A stretch of DNA of 64,000 nucleotides, from assembly GCA_002099365.1 (NCBI GenBank), contig MSED01000002.1, forward strand, positions 372,001 through 436,000. The letters are read 5' to 3'. The DNA is from Phialophora verrucosa (taxonomy: Eukaryota > Ascomycota > Eurotiomycetes > Chaetothyriales > Herpotrichiellaceae). Below, one piece after another: positions 33,584 to 44,535 of the stretch (its first letter is position 1; every line of letters starts with the position of its first letter). The notes below the pieces were generated by a model. That model was not told the DNA's origin. It worked only from the letters and a program-made list of their open reading frames with translations, and ran no database searches. Both the position numbers and the translations under genes were made by a program.

Positions 33584-36500
33584 ATGGCGGCCCTCTGTGC
33601 CATTTTCTTTGTCTTCTGTTTCAGCTGGGCAGCTCATGCACAGCAGAGCGTGATTGCTTTCAATGAATCTGTCGGTGGTCTTCTGCTTGCAGATTCGTCG
33701 ACGGCTCCCGTTATCTTGGTCGGCGGTGATGAATGGACGGGGTGAGTAATCTCCGGGGCCTGGCTGGCTCGCTGGAATATAAGTCTGGGGTGCTAACAAC
33801 AATGCAGTGTGCAACGAGCGGCGTGTGACCTAGCTCATGATGTCGGACGCGTAACCGGTGTCAATGGCACTGTATTTACGTATAATTCCAGTTTTAATGC
33901 CCAGTCGACTGCACCCATCGTCATTGCAGGGACGGTGGGCAAGTCCAGTTTGATACAGTCGCTCGTCCAATCCGGCAAAATCAACGTCGACAGCATACGG
34001 GGCCAATGGGAGAGCTATCGAATACAGCTGGTTTCCAACCCGCTGGAAGGGGTGAGCAGCGCACTCGTCGTTGTCGGCGCGGACAAAAGAGGATCGATTT
34101 ACGGCATCTACGACATTTCCGAACAAATGGGTGTATCGCCTTGGTATTGGTGGGCCGATGTGCCTGCCATGCCACAGCAGTCCATCTATGTACAGAACGT
34201 CACAAAAGTGCGGCCATCGCCTTCGGTCAAGTACCGCGGGTTCTTCCTCAATGATGAGCAGCCCGCGCTGACGAATTGGCTTAACACCCGATACCCGCCT
34301 GGCGAATACGGCCCTGGATTCAATCATCTCTTTTACTCCACCGTCTTTGAGCTTCTCCTCCGCCTCAGAGCGAACTACATGTGGCCTGCGCAATGGGGTA
34401 TGTATGCAACCTGCCTTGGTACGCCTCTCTTCTAATAGTCTCCCAGCTAGCATGTTCTATGTGGACGACCCGCTAAACCCTGCGACCGCGGACGAGTATG
34501 GAATTGTCATGGGGACAAGTCACACGGAACCCATGGCTCGGAACACCAATGAACAATCTAACTTCTTGAACGGTACATGGGGTTGGTCAGTGAATCGCGC
34601 AAATGTCACCGAATTCATGAGGCAAGGCGTGGAAAGAGCGAAACCATTTGAAACCCTCTACACTATGGGTATGCGAGGACTTGGAGACACCGCTTCGCCC
34701 ACTCTCAATGCAAGCAGTCTGGAGCAAATCGTCAATGTGCAGCAAGGCCTGATCCGAGAAGTCTATAACATCAGCAATGATTCGGTCATTCCTCAAATGT
34801 GGTGTCTCTACAAAGAGGTGGGGGGCTATTTCGCCGATGGTCTTGAGGTGCCAGATGACATAACGCTGCTCTGGAGCGACGACAATTGGGCTGACATGCA
34901 ACGTTTGCCCCTGGCGAACGAGACCGGTCGGTCTGGGGGTGCCGGAATCTACTACCACGCAGACTATGTTGGCGACCCTAGGGACTACAAGTGGATCGAC
35001 ACCATTTCTCTCCAGAAATATTAGAGCGAGTTGCAACAGGCGTACTATCGGGAAGCTCGCCAAATTTGGATTCTCAATGTTGGTGACCTGAAGCCACTCG
35101 AACTTCCGTGAGTCTGGCACATCGTTGTTTTCGGTATAGGCATTGCTGACTGCGCTTCTCTCGATCTACAGGATTAGCTATTTCTTCGCTACTGCATACG
35201 ACACTCCTGCCCTGTCCTCGCCTAACAGCACTCAAGCTTGGCTAAGTCAATGGGTTACCCGCCAATTCGGGACACAAGTCGCCGACGCGACAGCGGCCAT
35301 TCTGCTCAATTACTCCATGCTTGCGGGAAGACGAAAGTACGAGCTCGTCGACCCAACCACGTATAGCATCATAAACTACGACGAAGCCGACAGCGTCCTT
35401 CAGCAATGGCAGAACTTGGTCAGCGCAGCGAGTGCGATTTACAACCAACTTGATTCTACTCTCCAATCCTCATACTTTGAGCTGGTGCTCCACAAGTGCC
35501 TTGCCGGTTTTACCGTGCACGCGATACACATAAATGCGGCAAGGAATAATCTATACTCTGAACAAGGAAGGACAAGCACAAACACACTAGCGCAGACGGT
35601 CATGAATTACTTCTCACAAGACCATGCCTTGACCCAGCAATACCACAATTTGTTGAATGGCAAGTGGAATCACATGCTGGATCAAACCCACCTTGGATAT
35701 CAATACTGGCAGCAGCCGATGCGAAATAGCATGCCCGCAGTGTCGATAGTTCAGCAGCGTGAAATCGCTCTTTCGGGCCAACTTGGCGTGACCTGCGACG
35801 GCAACAATGGAACAGTTCCGGGAGATGACATGTACCACAGCCTTTCGTCAAATGTTCTCACATTACCGCCCATGGATCCTTATGGGCCGTCGCGGTGGAT
35901 TGACGTCTTCTCTAGAGGCACTGATGCAGTCAACTTCAACGTCTCGAGTGAACCTCATATCCTTGTCACCCCTTCAAGTGGAGTCCTCCAAGCGACGGGG
36001 AACAACACCGACCTGCGACTCACCGTCTCTATTGATTGGACCAATGCTCCCAATGGAAGCACCGTATCAGTGATCAATATCACGACCACTACGCCAACTG
36101 GTATCTACGAAAATGGAACCTACCCCTACGGTAACTTCGGGAAGCCCCAGATCCAAGTGCCCGTCAACAAGACGGAGGTCCCGGCATCATTCCATGGCTT
36201 CGTCGAGTCGGACCTGACCATCTCTATTGAGCCTGAACACTTCTCGTCCAACACGTCCAACACCTCCGCGGCATACTACGAGGTCATCCCTGCTTACGGC
36301 AGGACGTTGTCAGGCGTCACTTTGCTTCCATTCACAGGCCCCTCTCAATCGCCCAGCTCAGGCTCGTCGCCCAAGCTCACGTACAATTTCTACACATTCA
36401 CGCCGAACATCACAAATGCAAACCTGACTCTCTACGCCGGGACTGCCATGAACACCGATCCCACGCGACCGCTCAAGTACGCAGTCAGCATCGACAACGC

Positions 36501-36741
36501 GACTCCACAGATCATCCAACCGAATCCATTGACACATCTTTGGCCCCTCCCCGCGATGTGGAACGGAATGGTTGCAGACGCCGCCATGACGAACACAACG
36601 ATGCATAACATTACGAGAACAGGAGCACATACGCTGAACCTATGGCTACTGGAACCAGGCCTTGTTGTGCAGAAGTTGGTGCTCGATCTAGGCGGCGTCA
36701 GGCGCAGTTACCTTGGGCCGCCTGAGAGCATGATCGTGTGA
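33584..36741 (+). pseudogene. GH115 xylan alpha-1,2-glucuronidase with one in-frame stop
   Basis: GH115 enzymes release (4-O-methyl)glucuronic acid from xylan. Exons 33584-33741, 33808-34397, 34447-35107 and 35172-36741 join without frame error into 992 codons, the normal family length. The signal peptide is MAALCAIFFVFCFSWAAHA. Signature blocks include GIYDISEQMGVSPWYWWAD, YRGFFLNDEQPALTNW, RANYMWPAQW-ASMFYVDDP, MGTSHTEPMARN and WCLYKEVGGYFADGLEVPDD. A TAG at 35022-35024 (codon 442) interrupts the frame within KWIDTISLQKY-stop-SELQQAYYREARQ. In relatives I expect a residue, probably Trp, at this place. No splice pair removes it. About 550 further codons with family signatures (RQIWILNVGDLKPLEL; FFATAYDTPALS) remain open. 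The gene is either freshly inactivated, a sequence error, or read through. Unless read through, the product stops at 441 residues. Confidence 0.88.
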
Positions 36742-38633
36742 TGTTGAACGACGGCGCACCAACCTGTCTTCAGACACCACGGAACGCTGACTAGGAAGAT
36801 CTACAGTAATAGCCATTATGCCAAATGTATTGGCGGGTGCAGTGTGCCAGCAGACAGAAGTCGAAGTGACCTTTTCAAACTCCTACCTTCTTGCCAGGCT
36901 GATCCACATCCCGTGGGCATAGTCAATAGATGCGTCTGAATCACACCCTTCTTGCTCCCTCTTTCTCATCGAATCGCATACATAGCGCAGGACCAGAATG
37001 TCTTTGTCAACAACAATATCGAGCTGCAGTGAAGAGCCGTACGAACCTCGCTCCACACTCCATAACCCACTCCGTTCTTGTTGTGAAAAGTAGAAGTCAA
37101 AGGCCTCGCCAACGGCTGGGAGGAGATACACCCCTACCGCAAACCGGTACACACATTCCACGACACGACACGCAGCGCACGCGTGACTGAAGGCAGGAGA
37201 AAAGCTTGTCCAAACCTCTTACACCCTCGGCACGGCCATCACGCTCAGGCTCGGGCTCGGGCTCAACCTCACACTTCGCCATGAATCGGAGCAACGGGGT
37301 CCTGGCACGTTCTGGCGCGCCTCTCGAATTCAGGCAAATATGAAATTGTGTATACGTACAGTAGTAAATTAACTGGTGGACCGGTTGGTGCCCACCCCGC
37401 CCTCGCTTGAGATCGAGAACGGCCCTCAGCTCCATCCCTTCACATGGGGCGCGAACGCCGCCGCGCTCCACCCCAGAGCACAGCTCTAGTCTACTGTACG
37501 CGCGAACTCGGATTCGCTGGTCCGGCGGACCAGAACATTTGTGTCCTTAACACAATACTGGGTTCACTAGGGAACCTCGGCCCCCTGACTCGCGCCATTT
37601 TCTTTCTGGAGGTCGGGGTGTTTCTGTTTGTAGGCTTGTCTTGCGAATTCTGGTGCTTGCTTGCGGGAAGCCATGCCATGCCATGTCATGTATGCAATGC
37701 CAGAGCCGGATACCGCGGCCGGATAATTACAATACCGCGTCGTCATTCCGGCATACGAGCATTGACATCAGAAGGTTGTCGTCGGTGTCGTTGTGGCTGT
37801 GGGGTGATTGATCGAACGGCCGTGCTCACAGTGTGTCTTTTCCGATCAGTATGTTCGATCGCCTTGCCGGGGGGACAAACAACACGAAACAGTGGACTGG
37901 GGTTCGGCCTGTCCTGTCACAGCAGGAGCGGCGACGATGCGAGACACCCTGTCCGAGTACGAGTATCGTGATCGTGATCATGATCGTAGTGTCGATCGCG
38001 TGCTTGCTTAGCTTACATAGTAGGGACCCCGAATGCCTAAGCTGGTGCAGAGTCATTACCCCGTCCCGTGTACCGTCTACTATGTGCTTGCTGTACAAAA
38101 TTACTGTACCGTGCAAGGTGGCATACTGTAGCGCCGACGTGGTCAGTTCAGGCGCTGTAGGATTCAAGCTTGGCTGAACTTCGGGCGTCAGTCTCCAGCT
38201 AGATGATTATTACCCGCGGTTCAGGCGAGTGTGCGAAGCCATGAAGAGATCGAGTTAATCCACTAATTATGCGAACGGTTGGACCACACCGTCTCTGGTA
38301 AGCAGCAGACAGGAACTATCCTTTAATGGGTAGCAAAACAATCCAAGCTATGGGAGGGCGGCAGTGACGCGACATGAATTAGAAATTAATACCTCCTAGT
38401 ATGTCTGTACAGTACAAATGAGAATGCCCCCGAACCCCCCGTCCCGGTTTTGAACATTCGTTCGTGCCCTATCCGTTTTATCCGTGATGCAAGCAAAGTG
38501 ACAGGACCAGTCAGTCCTCTCAAGGCCGGACGTCAAGCCATCCGTGTCAAGAAAAATGAGAAATCAAAAGCGGGCCAATCGTAACAGGAGAACGATGCTA
38601 GTCGTTCGACGTCCAATCGTGCCCCTATGTCGA
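36742..38633. other. Intergenic between GH115 and GH10, convergent
   Basis: This 1.9-kb gap lies between converging stop codons, which is long for such a position. Open frames (for example 37444-37971 plus) lack codon bias and domain signatures. Short imperfect gatcgt/gatcat repeats occur near 37961-37996. No RNA gene was recognised. Confidence 0.45.
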
Positions 38634-40096
38634 TCAGGCGGAACAGACTGAGCACGGGATACCCTGCAGGGCATCTCCCACGGCATAGTATGCAGGTTTG
38701 CGCTGTGTTCACCAGTCAGTGTCGAGACGGGCCAGAAATGAACAGGCCCGGAGGGGAAACCATGACATGTGCGAGCCAGAGCGAGGTTCAACTTACAGTA
38801 AAGTCGGCGTTGTACAGATCGGCAAGACCCTGTCCAGGGAAGCTTTGAGGGATCCAGCTGTCATGGAATAGGTCAGTTATAGTCTTCAATCTCCTCGGCG
38901 GATTAGATCGTCAAAATGACATACCTGTATTGGTCGTCGAAATCCCAGACGGTGATGCCCACACATCCGTCCACTTCGACGCAGCTGGCTACGGTGTCAT
39001 AATAGTTCTGCGCCTGCTCGGCGAATCCGGTCGAGTTGGTCGCGTTGGCTTGCACAAATCTGACGTCGAGTTCGGTGATGACCACCTCGACTCCCAACGC
39101 GACGTATGCTTCCTTCTGGGCGATCTGGTCCTCGAGCGAGGGCGTCCCGCCCACTTCGAAGTGCGACTCGAGCCCGACCCCGTCGATGCGGATGTTTCGC
39201 GCTTGCAGTTCCTTGACCAGGTTCTCCGCGGCAGTGGACTTGTTGCCCGGCGACTCGATGCCGTAGTCGTTGTAGTACAGCTTGGGCTTGGGTGTGCCCG
39301 CCGGCAGAGCGTCAACTGCTTCCTGTGCGAACTGGAAGGCCAGGTAGAAGTACTCTGGGCCGATGGTGTCGTACCAGACGCTGGAGGAGAAGGAGCCGTT
39401 GGAGGCGAGCGCCTCGTTGACCACGTCCCACGAGTAGCAGGCCCCTCCGAAGTGCGCGACCACATTGTAAATGTGGTTTTGCATGATGGCGGTGAGTTCG
39501 TCGGCGGTCCAGGTGCCATTGAGAACAAAGTCGCTGATCTGGGTCGCCCAGACCAAGTTATGGCAGCGCAGGTATTTTCCGTGGTCCTGTGCGATCGCCA
39601 CGTCGATGTCGCCCCCGGTGTAGTTGAAGACGTTCTGCTCCGGCTCGGTGGACACGAACTTCATCGCGTTGGCGGGCGTGATCTGCCCGAAGATGTGAGT
39701 GTCGTTGAGGATTGTCTGGTACAGGATGTTGGTATCCTCCCCTGTACCTGGTTGATCTGTTGCCGTGCCGAACCACAGCTTGCCGGCTGCCTGAGCCAGG
39801 TCATTGAGGTACGGGGCTGCTAGAGGCTCGAAGTAGCCTTGGCAGGAGGAAGAAGTCGCCGCAGATGGTCCCGATGAAGTGGTGCTGGGTTTGCTGGGAA
39901 CTGATGAAGTCGTGACGGGCTTGGGGTGACCTGATGAAGCTGGCGAGGACGGCCCAGGCTGTCCCCAAGGCGGTGACGGAGGGTTCCAACCCGGAGGTCC
40001 CTGTGGTGGTCCCTGAGGAGGACCCCATGCCACGGGGGTCGCAAGGCCAGCAGCCGCAAGGGCAGACACCGCGGTAAGTGTGAAGAACGAAGGCAT
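38634..40096 (-). CDS. GH10 endo-1,4-beta-xylanase, secreted
   Basis: Hydrolyses the xylan backbone. Exons 40096-38925, 38857-38797 and 38702-38634 give 433 residues. The joins restore FDDQY-SWIPQSFPGQGLADLY and NADFT-RKPAYYAVGDAL, the classic GH10 C-terminus. The signal peptide is MPSFFTLTAVSALAAAGLA. Residues 20-95 are a Pro/Gly/Ser/Thr-rich linker (PPQGPPQGPPGW, then SSVPSKPSTTSS). The catalytic domain follows with acid/base Glu228 (WDVVNEAL) and nucleophile Glu342 (ITELDVRF). A linker this long usually tethers a CBM1, but no Cys-rich cellulose-binding module precedes it. The domain may have been lost, or the linker may serve another role. I chose ATG 40096 because the upstream in-frame extension would mask the signal peptide. 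A TATA-like element lies 116 bp upstream. Confidence 0.95.
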
Positions 40097-40211
40097 TTTG
40101 GATGAATCTACTAAGAAAGGAGCGACAGGAAGGATACAGTAGCGACCACGGCACCTCTGAAGGCTCTTGTGCTTCTCAACTGCCACCCCTTCCCACGGCC
40201 ATACTCCCAGC

Positions 40212-40218
40212 TATATAT
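40212..40218 (-). promoter_or_regulatory. TATA-like box of GH10
   Basis: ATATATA on the minus strand lies 116 bp upstream of the GH10 ATG. That is a plausible distance for a strongly inducible secreted-enzyme gene. Confidence 0.45.
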
Positions 40219-40812
40219 TCACGTACCGGTTATATTGGCCGCAGCATTCACCAGGATCTAAGATTTGCACCGTCGCACACCGACAATGCTTCTCAAGTCC
40301 TGTGCATTGCCGGCAGCGAAATAATCTCAATATTCAACCGGAACCCCGCAAAGCAACAGTGATATTGACCAGCATCGAGCATAGGCGAGAATGAAAGGAC
40401 ACAGACCTTCCTTGTTGGGCGACGACAAAATGCACCATCCTCTCCCTGACGCCGTACATGATTTGGGCAGCTTAGGCATCGACAAGAAAGCAGCTAATTA
40501 ACTGCCATGCTTCATGCTCCATGTTCCCCAGTATCCAGGCACAGGGTAAAGGTAGCCTAACCTGCCCCAGCAGACGCGTGTGGAGTTAGCGAGAGTAGAT
40601 GTCTGCGGTTCAATTGTTTACCCTGGGGCCTACAGGGCTCGACAGCCTTGTTTATCCCAAGGCTGGCGACAAGCTGAACCCACCGCATCGTCGCGTCCTC
40701 CGCGTGCACTGTGTGTTTGAGCGGTCAGGTGAGGCGATCCTCGTTGGTCTTTTCCCGGGTGGAGGACGCACCTCAAATTGGACGGAGGGATAAAACTTCA
40801 TCGTGCTCGTGC

Positions 40813-40819
40813 GGCTAAG
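40813..40819 (+). promoter_or_regulatory. Putative XlnR site GGCTAAG
   Basis: This GGCTAA core lies 717 bp upstream of GH10 and about 950 bp upstream of the sugar porter. It is a weak single-site match and could be chance. Confidence 0.3.
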
Positions 40820-41634
40820 TCGAGCCAGGTGATGCCAAATGGTAGATCTACGCAGTCCGTGACAAGGCCCAGTTTGCGAGCTTCTGTTTGCAGAAACGTG
40901 GCAATCGCGAGGCGGGTGATATCGAGGCAGAAGATTCTGATCCCACGCCGTAGTGGAGGTGGCGACGAACTCCGGGTAATAGGATAAATCGCCAATATTG
41001 CCTGTCCTTCGCCCGAAGAGTCACACCCTCCAGGGACCCTCACAACCTTGGGGGGCCCTTCCACCGCCCGTATGAAGCTAGCGGCTCCATCCATGCCACT
41101 GTCCCAGCACTGTCCCATCCGCCGCCATGGGGGTATTTTCTCTCTCCAGCGGAGCTCCACGCTCACTCCCACTGATCACTTCCTCGATGGAGACCCCGTC
41201 GACTCCGTGCTTCTGCCGGGCACTGCATTCGGGCGATCGAACCTCCCATGTGCTCTTCTGAGGCTGATCGTGATGGCGCCCGTACCGTTCGGTAAAACAC
41301 CCTGGTACGATCTTCCCACCTCCCTAATCCATCGTCCCGTCGATATAGACTGCTAGTCTGGTGAGGCCGGGGCACAAGCTTCTGAGGTTCGGTCAGTTTA
41401 TCCAACCTTTTGCCTCTGAAGGATCGTCCACTCCAGACCACACCCGTCCACACCCGGCCACCAGGTCCCACCCATTCTGGCAACATTTCGGCGCCAGCAA
41501 TGCCCGTGATTGGCTTCATGGATCCTGGTCAGCTGGAAAAGCAGACTTTCTAGAACGCTACGCCAAAAAAACACGCGGTAGTATTTACACGGCCGTCAGG
41601 GTAAGATAAGTCTGCATGGAGGAGGGTCTCTCTG

Positions 41635-41641
41635 TATAAAG
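41635..41641 (+). promoter_or_regulatory. TATA box of MFS sugar porter
   Basis: TATAAAG lies 126-132 bp upstream of the ATG at 41767, in correct orientation. Confidence 0.5.
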
Positions 41642-41766
41642 CACCTGGCTTGGTCTTCGTGTTGTAGATTCTCTTCTCTCCATCAAGCTTCTCGTATACC
41701 GAGTCTTCTACATTTCTTGGTCCCTTGTCCCTTGCACGCCCTGTGTCGCAGACAACACCGCTCAAT

Positions 41767-43424
41767 ATGTCGAAGGGATACTTTGAGCTGGCTGGTCGCC
41801 AGTTCCCCAGGAAGACATGGTACCGGGATCCTGCCTTGAGGAAGACATACATCTGCCTCATGTTCGTGGTCCTCACCAGTGCCACCAACGGGTAAGTGTC
41901 TAGCCACCTTCATCCACACAGCATGGACAGTCGCTGACTCGTGATGCTAGATACGACGGCTCTATGATGAACGGCCTCCAGAGTCTTAAGCCATGGCAGG
42001 ACCATTTCAACCACCCCAAGGGTGGCAAGATCGGCATCTTGAACGCCATCATGTCCATCGGTTCCCTGTCCGCCATCCCGTTTGTCCCCTACTGCGCCGA
42101 TATCCTCGGCCGTCGAATGGCTATCTTGACCGGCTGCATCATCATGATGGTCGGTGTCGTCCTGCAATCCATCTCGGCCGGCTTTGGCATGTTCTTGGGT
42201 GCCCGGTTTCTCCTCGGTTTCGGCGTTGCCATTGCCCACGGTGCTTCTCCTCTCCTGATCACCGAGTTGGTGCACCCTCAACATCGTGCCATCTTCACCA
42301 CCATCTATAACACGACCTGGTACGCGGGATCCATTGTTGCCGCGTGGTTGACCTACGGCACCGACCATATCTCCAACAACTGGTCATGGCGCATCCCTAC
42401 CATCGTTCAGGCAGCCCCATCCATCATCCAGGTGTTCTTCATTTGGTTCGTTCCCGAGTCTCCCCGGTGGTTTATCGCACATGGCAAGGAAGAGAAGGGT
42501 CTCGATGTACTCTACAACGTCCACGCCAATGGCGACCGCAACGACGAGATGGTCCAACTCGAGTTCGTTGAAATCCGTGACACCCTCAAGCTCGAGAAGG
42601 AGATCGAAGGCAACCAATGGCTCGAACTCGTCAAGACGAAGGGTAACCGCCGCCGACTCATCATTCTCTTGTCTGCCGGTCTCTTCTCCCAATGGTCTGG
42701 CAACGGTCTTGTCTCATACTACATTACCAAAATCCTCAACAACATCGGCTACACGGACACGCTGACTCAGAACTTGATCAACGGTGTTCTTCAGATCTTC
42801 AATCTCTTCATCGCCGTCGGTGCCTGCTTCTTCGTCGACAAGATAGGCCGCCGTAAGCTCTTCCTCATCTCCACCACCGGCATGTTGGTGACTTTCATCG
42901 TGTGGACCATCTGCTCAGCACGCTACGCCATCTCGGGCTCCCGAGGTGCTGCCAACGCCGTCGTCGGCATGATCTACATCTACTACTTCTGGTACAACAT
43001 CGCCTGGTCCGGCATGTTGGTCGGCTACACCGCGGAAATCCTGCCCTACAACATCCGCGCCAAGGGTTTGACCGTCATGTTCTTGATGGTCGACGTGGCG
43101 CTCTTCTTCAACCAGTACATCAACCCCATTGCTCTGGACCACATCGGCTGGAAGTACTACATTTTCTACTGCGTGTGGCTCGCCGTCGAGCTTACGGTCG
43201 TCTACTTCTTCTACGTCGAGACCCGCAACACCCCTCTCGAGGAAATCGCCAAGCACTTCGATGGAGACCAGGCCTTGGTTGCCGGCGCTGCTGCCTCGAA
43301 CAAGGGTCTCACCCTGGCCGCCGAGATGGGCCTTGACGGCACGATTTCTCAGCGCCAGGAATTGGATGAGAAGAGACACTCTGTTCAGGTGGAGACCGCT
43401 GCCCCTGCGAAGAGCGAGCTGTAG
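41767..43424 (+). CDS. MFS sugar porter, oligosaccharide/lactose-permease-like
   Basis: Proton-coupled plasma-membrane sugar transporter. Exons 41767-41891 and 41951-43424 (59-bp intron, GTAAGT...CTAG) give 532 residues. The join reads LTSATNGYDGSMMNGLQSL, the sugar-porter TM1 signature. Twelve hydrophobic segments follow. Diagnostic motifs are DILGRRMAI (loop 2-3), VPESPRWFIAHGK (end of TM6), DKIGRRKLF (loop 8-9) and VETRNTPLEE (after TM12, in place of PETKG). A hydrophilic tail with a KRHSV stretch ends the protein. By overall wording it resembles fungal lactose-permease and cellodextrin/xylodextrin transporters more than hexose carriers. Its place beside GH10 and near XlnR suggests uptake of xylo-oligosaccharides. 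Substrate is inferred. Confidence 0.92.
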
Positions 43425-44535
43425 GGTACGTAATTTGTGCGGGAAGGGATAAGCGATTTTCTGTTTGGACCCAGACCTGGTGTTGGATTAGAATGGCAAT
43501 TGTGGCTGGATAGAGGCTCAGCTGAAGAGGGGTGGTGTTGACCGGTACGATAATACAATGACATCAATTGTCGACACCTTGATCCATGCCTATACATTTC
43601 TTGCGCAGTGATGATATGATCTGGAAGGTAATCGCGACTCAAGTGATCACCCACCTCGCTTCGGCATGGTGATCTGAGCCATACTGGTCAGCCATCCTGG
43701 GATGATTCGGCCCGGCAATGATAGCCGTTTTGGTGGCTTGCTTCGGATCTGCTAAGACGTGATGTGCCATCCTCCAAGCCACCCTTAGGTCGATTCGGGC
43801 CGGCGATGATAGCCGCTCTGCTGGCTTGCTCCTCAGACCTGCAAAGACGTCTGATGTGCGATTCTGCGATGGGGTAGGTCCACCAATACCCCAGGATCTG
43901 CACCATCGCACACTGCCGGCTGAGACCCTTTTGCTGTGGCTCTGATCTAACTTGTATGACATGTCTGCAATTTCCCAGGTCTGAGCCGTGGCTACCTCAG
44001 CTCATATTCCTGTCGTAATTGCTCTCGTGAAGGATGAACCGTAACTCGACGGCTTCCCCTCCACTCGCACGTCATGTATTTCCCATGTGCGACAGACCTA
44101 GATCACGATTACCGTCCTCGGTTGCTGCATGGTAATTTGGTTGAGTTGGAGGAGTAGATTGACGCATCGCCTCTCTCACGAGTGTAGGTGACATCAAGCG
44201 TACGAGGGAGCAACCTCTCGCAACTCTAGTCTCTGTATTTTGCGGCCAGGGTCTAGCAGACATGCTGCAATATGAAAAGAGGAAAAGATTGCGCGCAGCG
44301 GGGAGCTCAAGACGAGGAAAATATTCGCCAAACTAGTCATGTTGTAGTCCGGCTGTTTTGGTCTCGAGTCATGCAATCCCGAAGATAATCCGGGGGAGCA
44401 TAGCCTTGCAGGCGAGGCTGTGAGGGTTTCCCAGATAAGATAAGATTGATCCATAAATTTTTGCCTGCGGATTTCTGCACTGGTAGGACTTTGACCGTAG
44501 CCACCACTGTCGACTCACTTCCTCCACTGACAACA
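43425..44535. other. Intergenic upstream of RRP3, with direct repeat
   Basis: This 1.1-kb region lies between the porter stop and the RRP3 start. Apart from the direct repeat at 43704-43860 no structure or coding pattern is recognised. Confidence 0.5.
43704..43860. repeat. Direct repeat, two diverged ~65-bp copies
   Basis: Copy one (43704-43768) and copy two (43792-43860) share gattcgg-ccggc-atgatagccg, then ggcttgct, then aagacg and gatgtgc. They differ mainly by transitions and small indels. The copies are 88 bp apart from start to start. This looks like an old local duplication. Confidence 0.8.

Larger units (their letters stand above)
40097..41766. promoter_or_regulatory. Divergent promoter region GH10 / MFS sugar porter
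   Basis: This 1.67-kb region separates divergent starts. It holds a TATA-like sequence for each gene, one XlnR-type GGCTAA at 40813, and several CTGGGG/CCCCAG sequences that fit the SYGGRG core of the carbon repressor CreA. No internal gene is recognised. Confidence 0.5.

Noticed and set aside
37444..37971. Plus-strand open frame of 175 codons, Cys-rich
   Set aside because: Cys and Arg arise from repeat-like sequence; the frame uses a plain low-complexity region and has no signal peptide or domain.
44446..44535. N-terminal extension of RRP3
   Set aside because: The frame is open but contains no ATG before 44536, and the extension is not conserved in the family.
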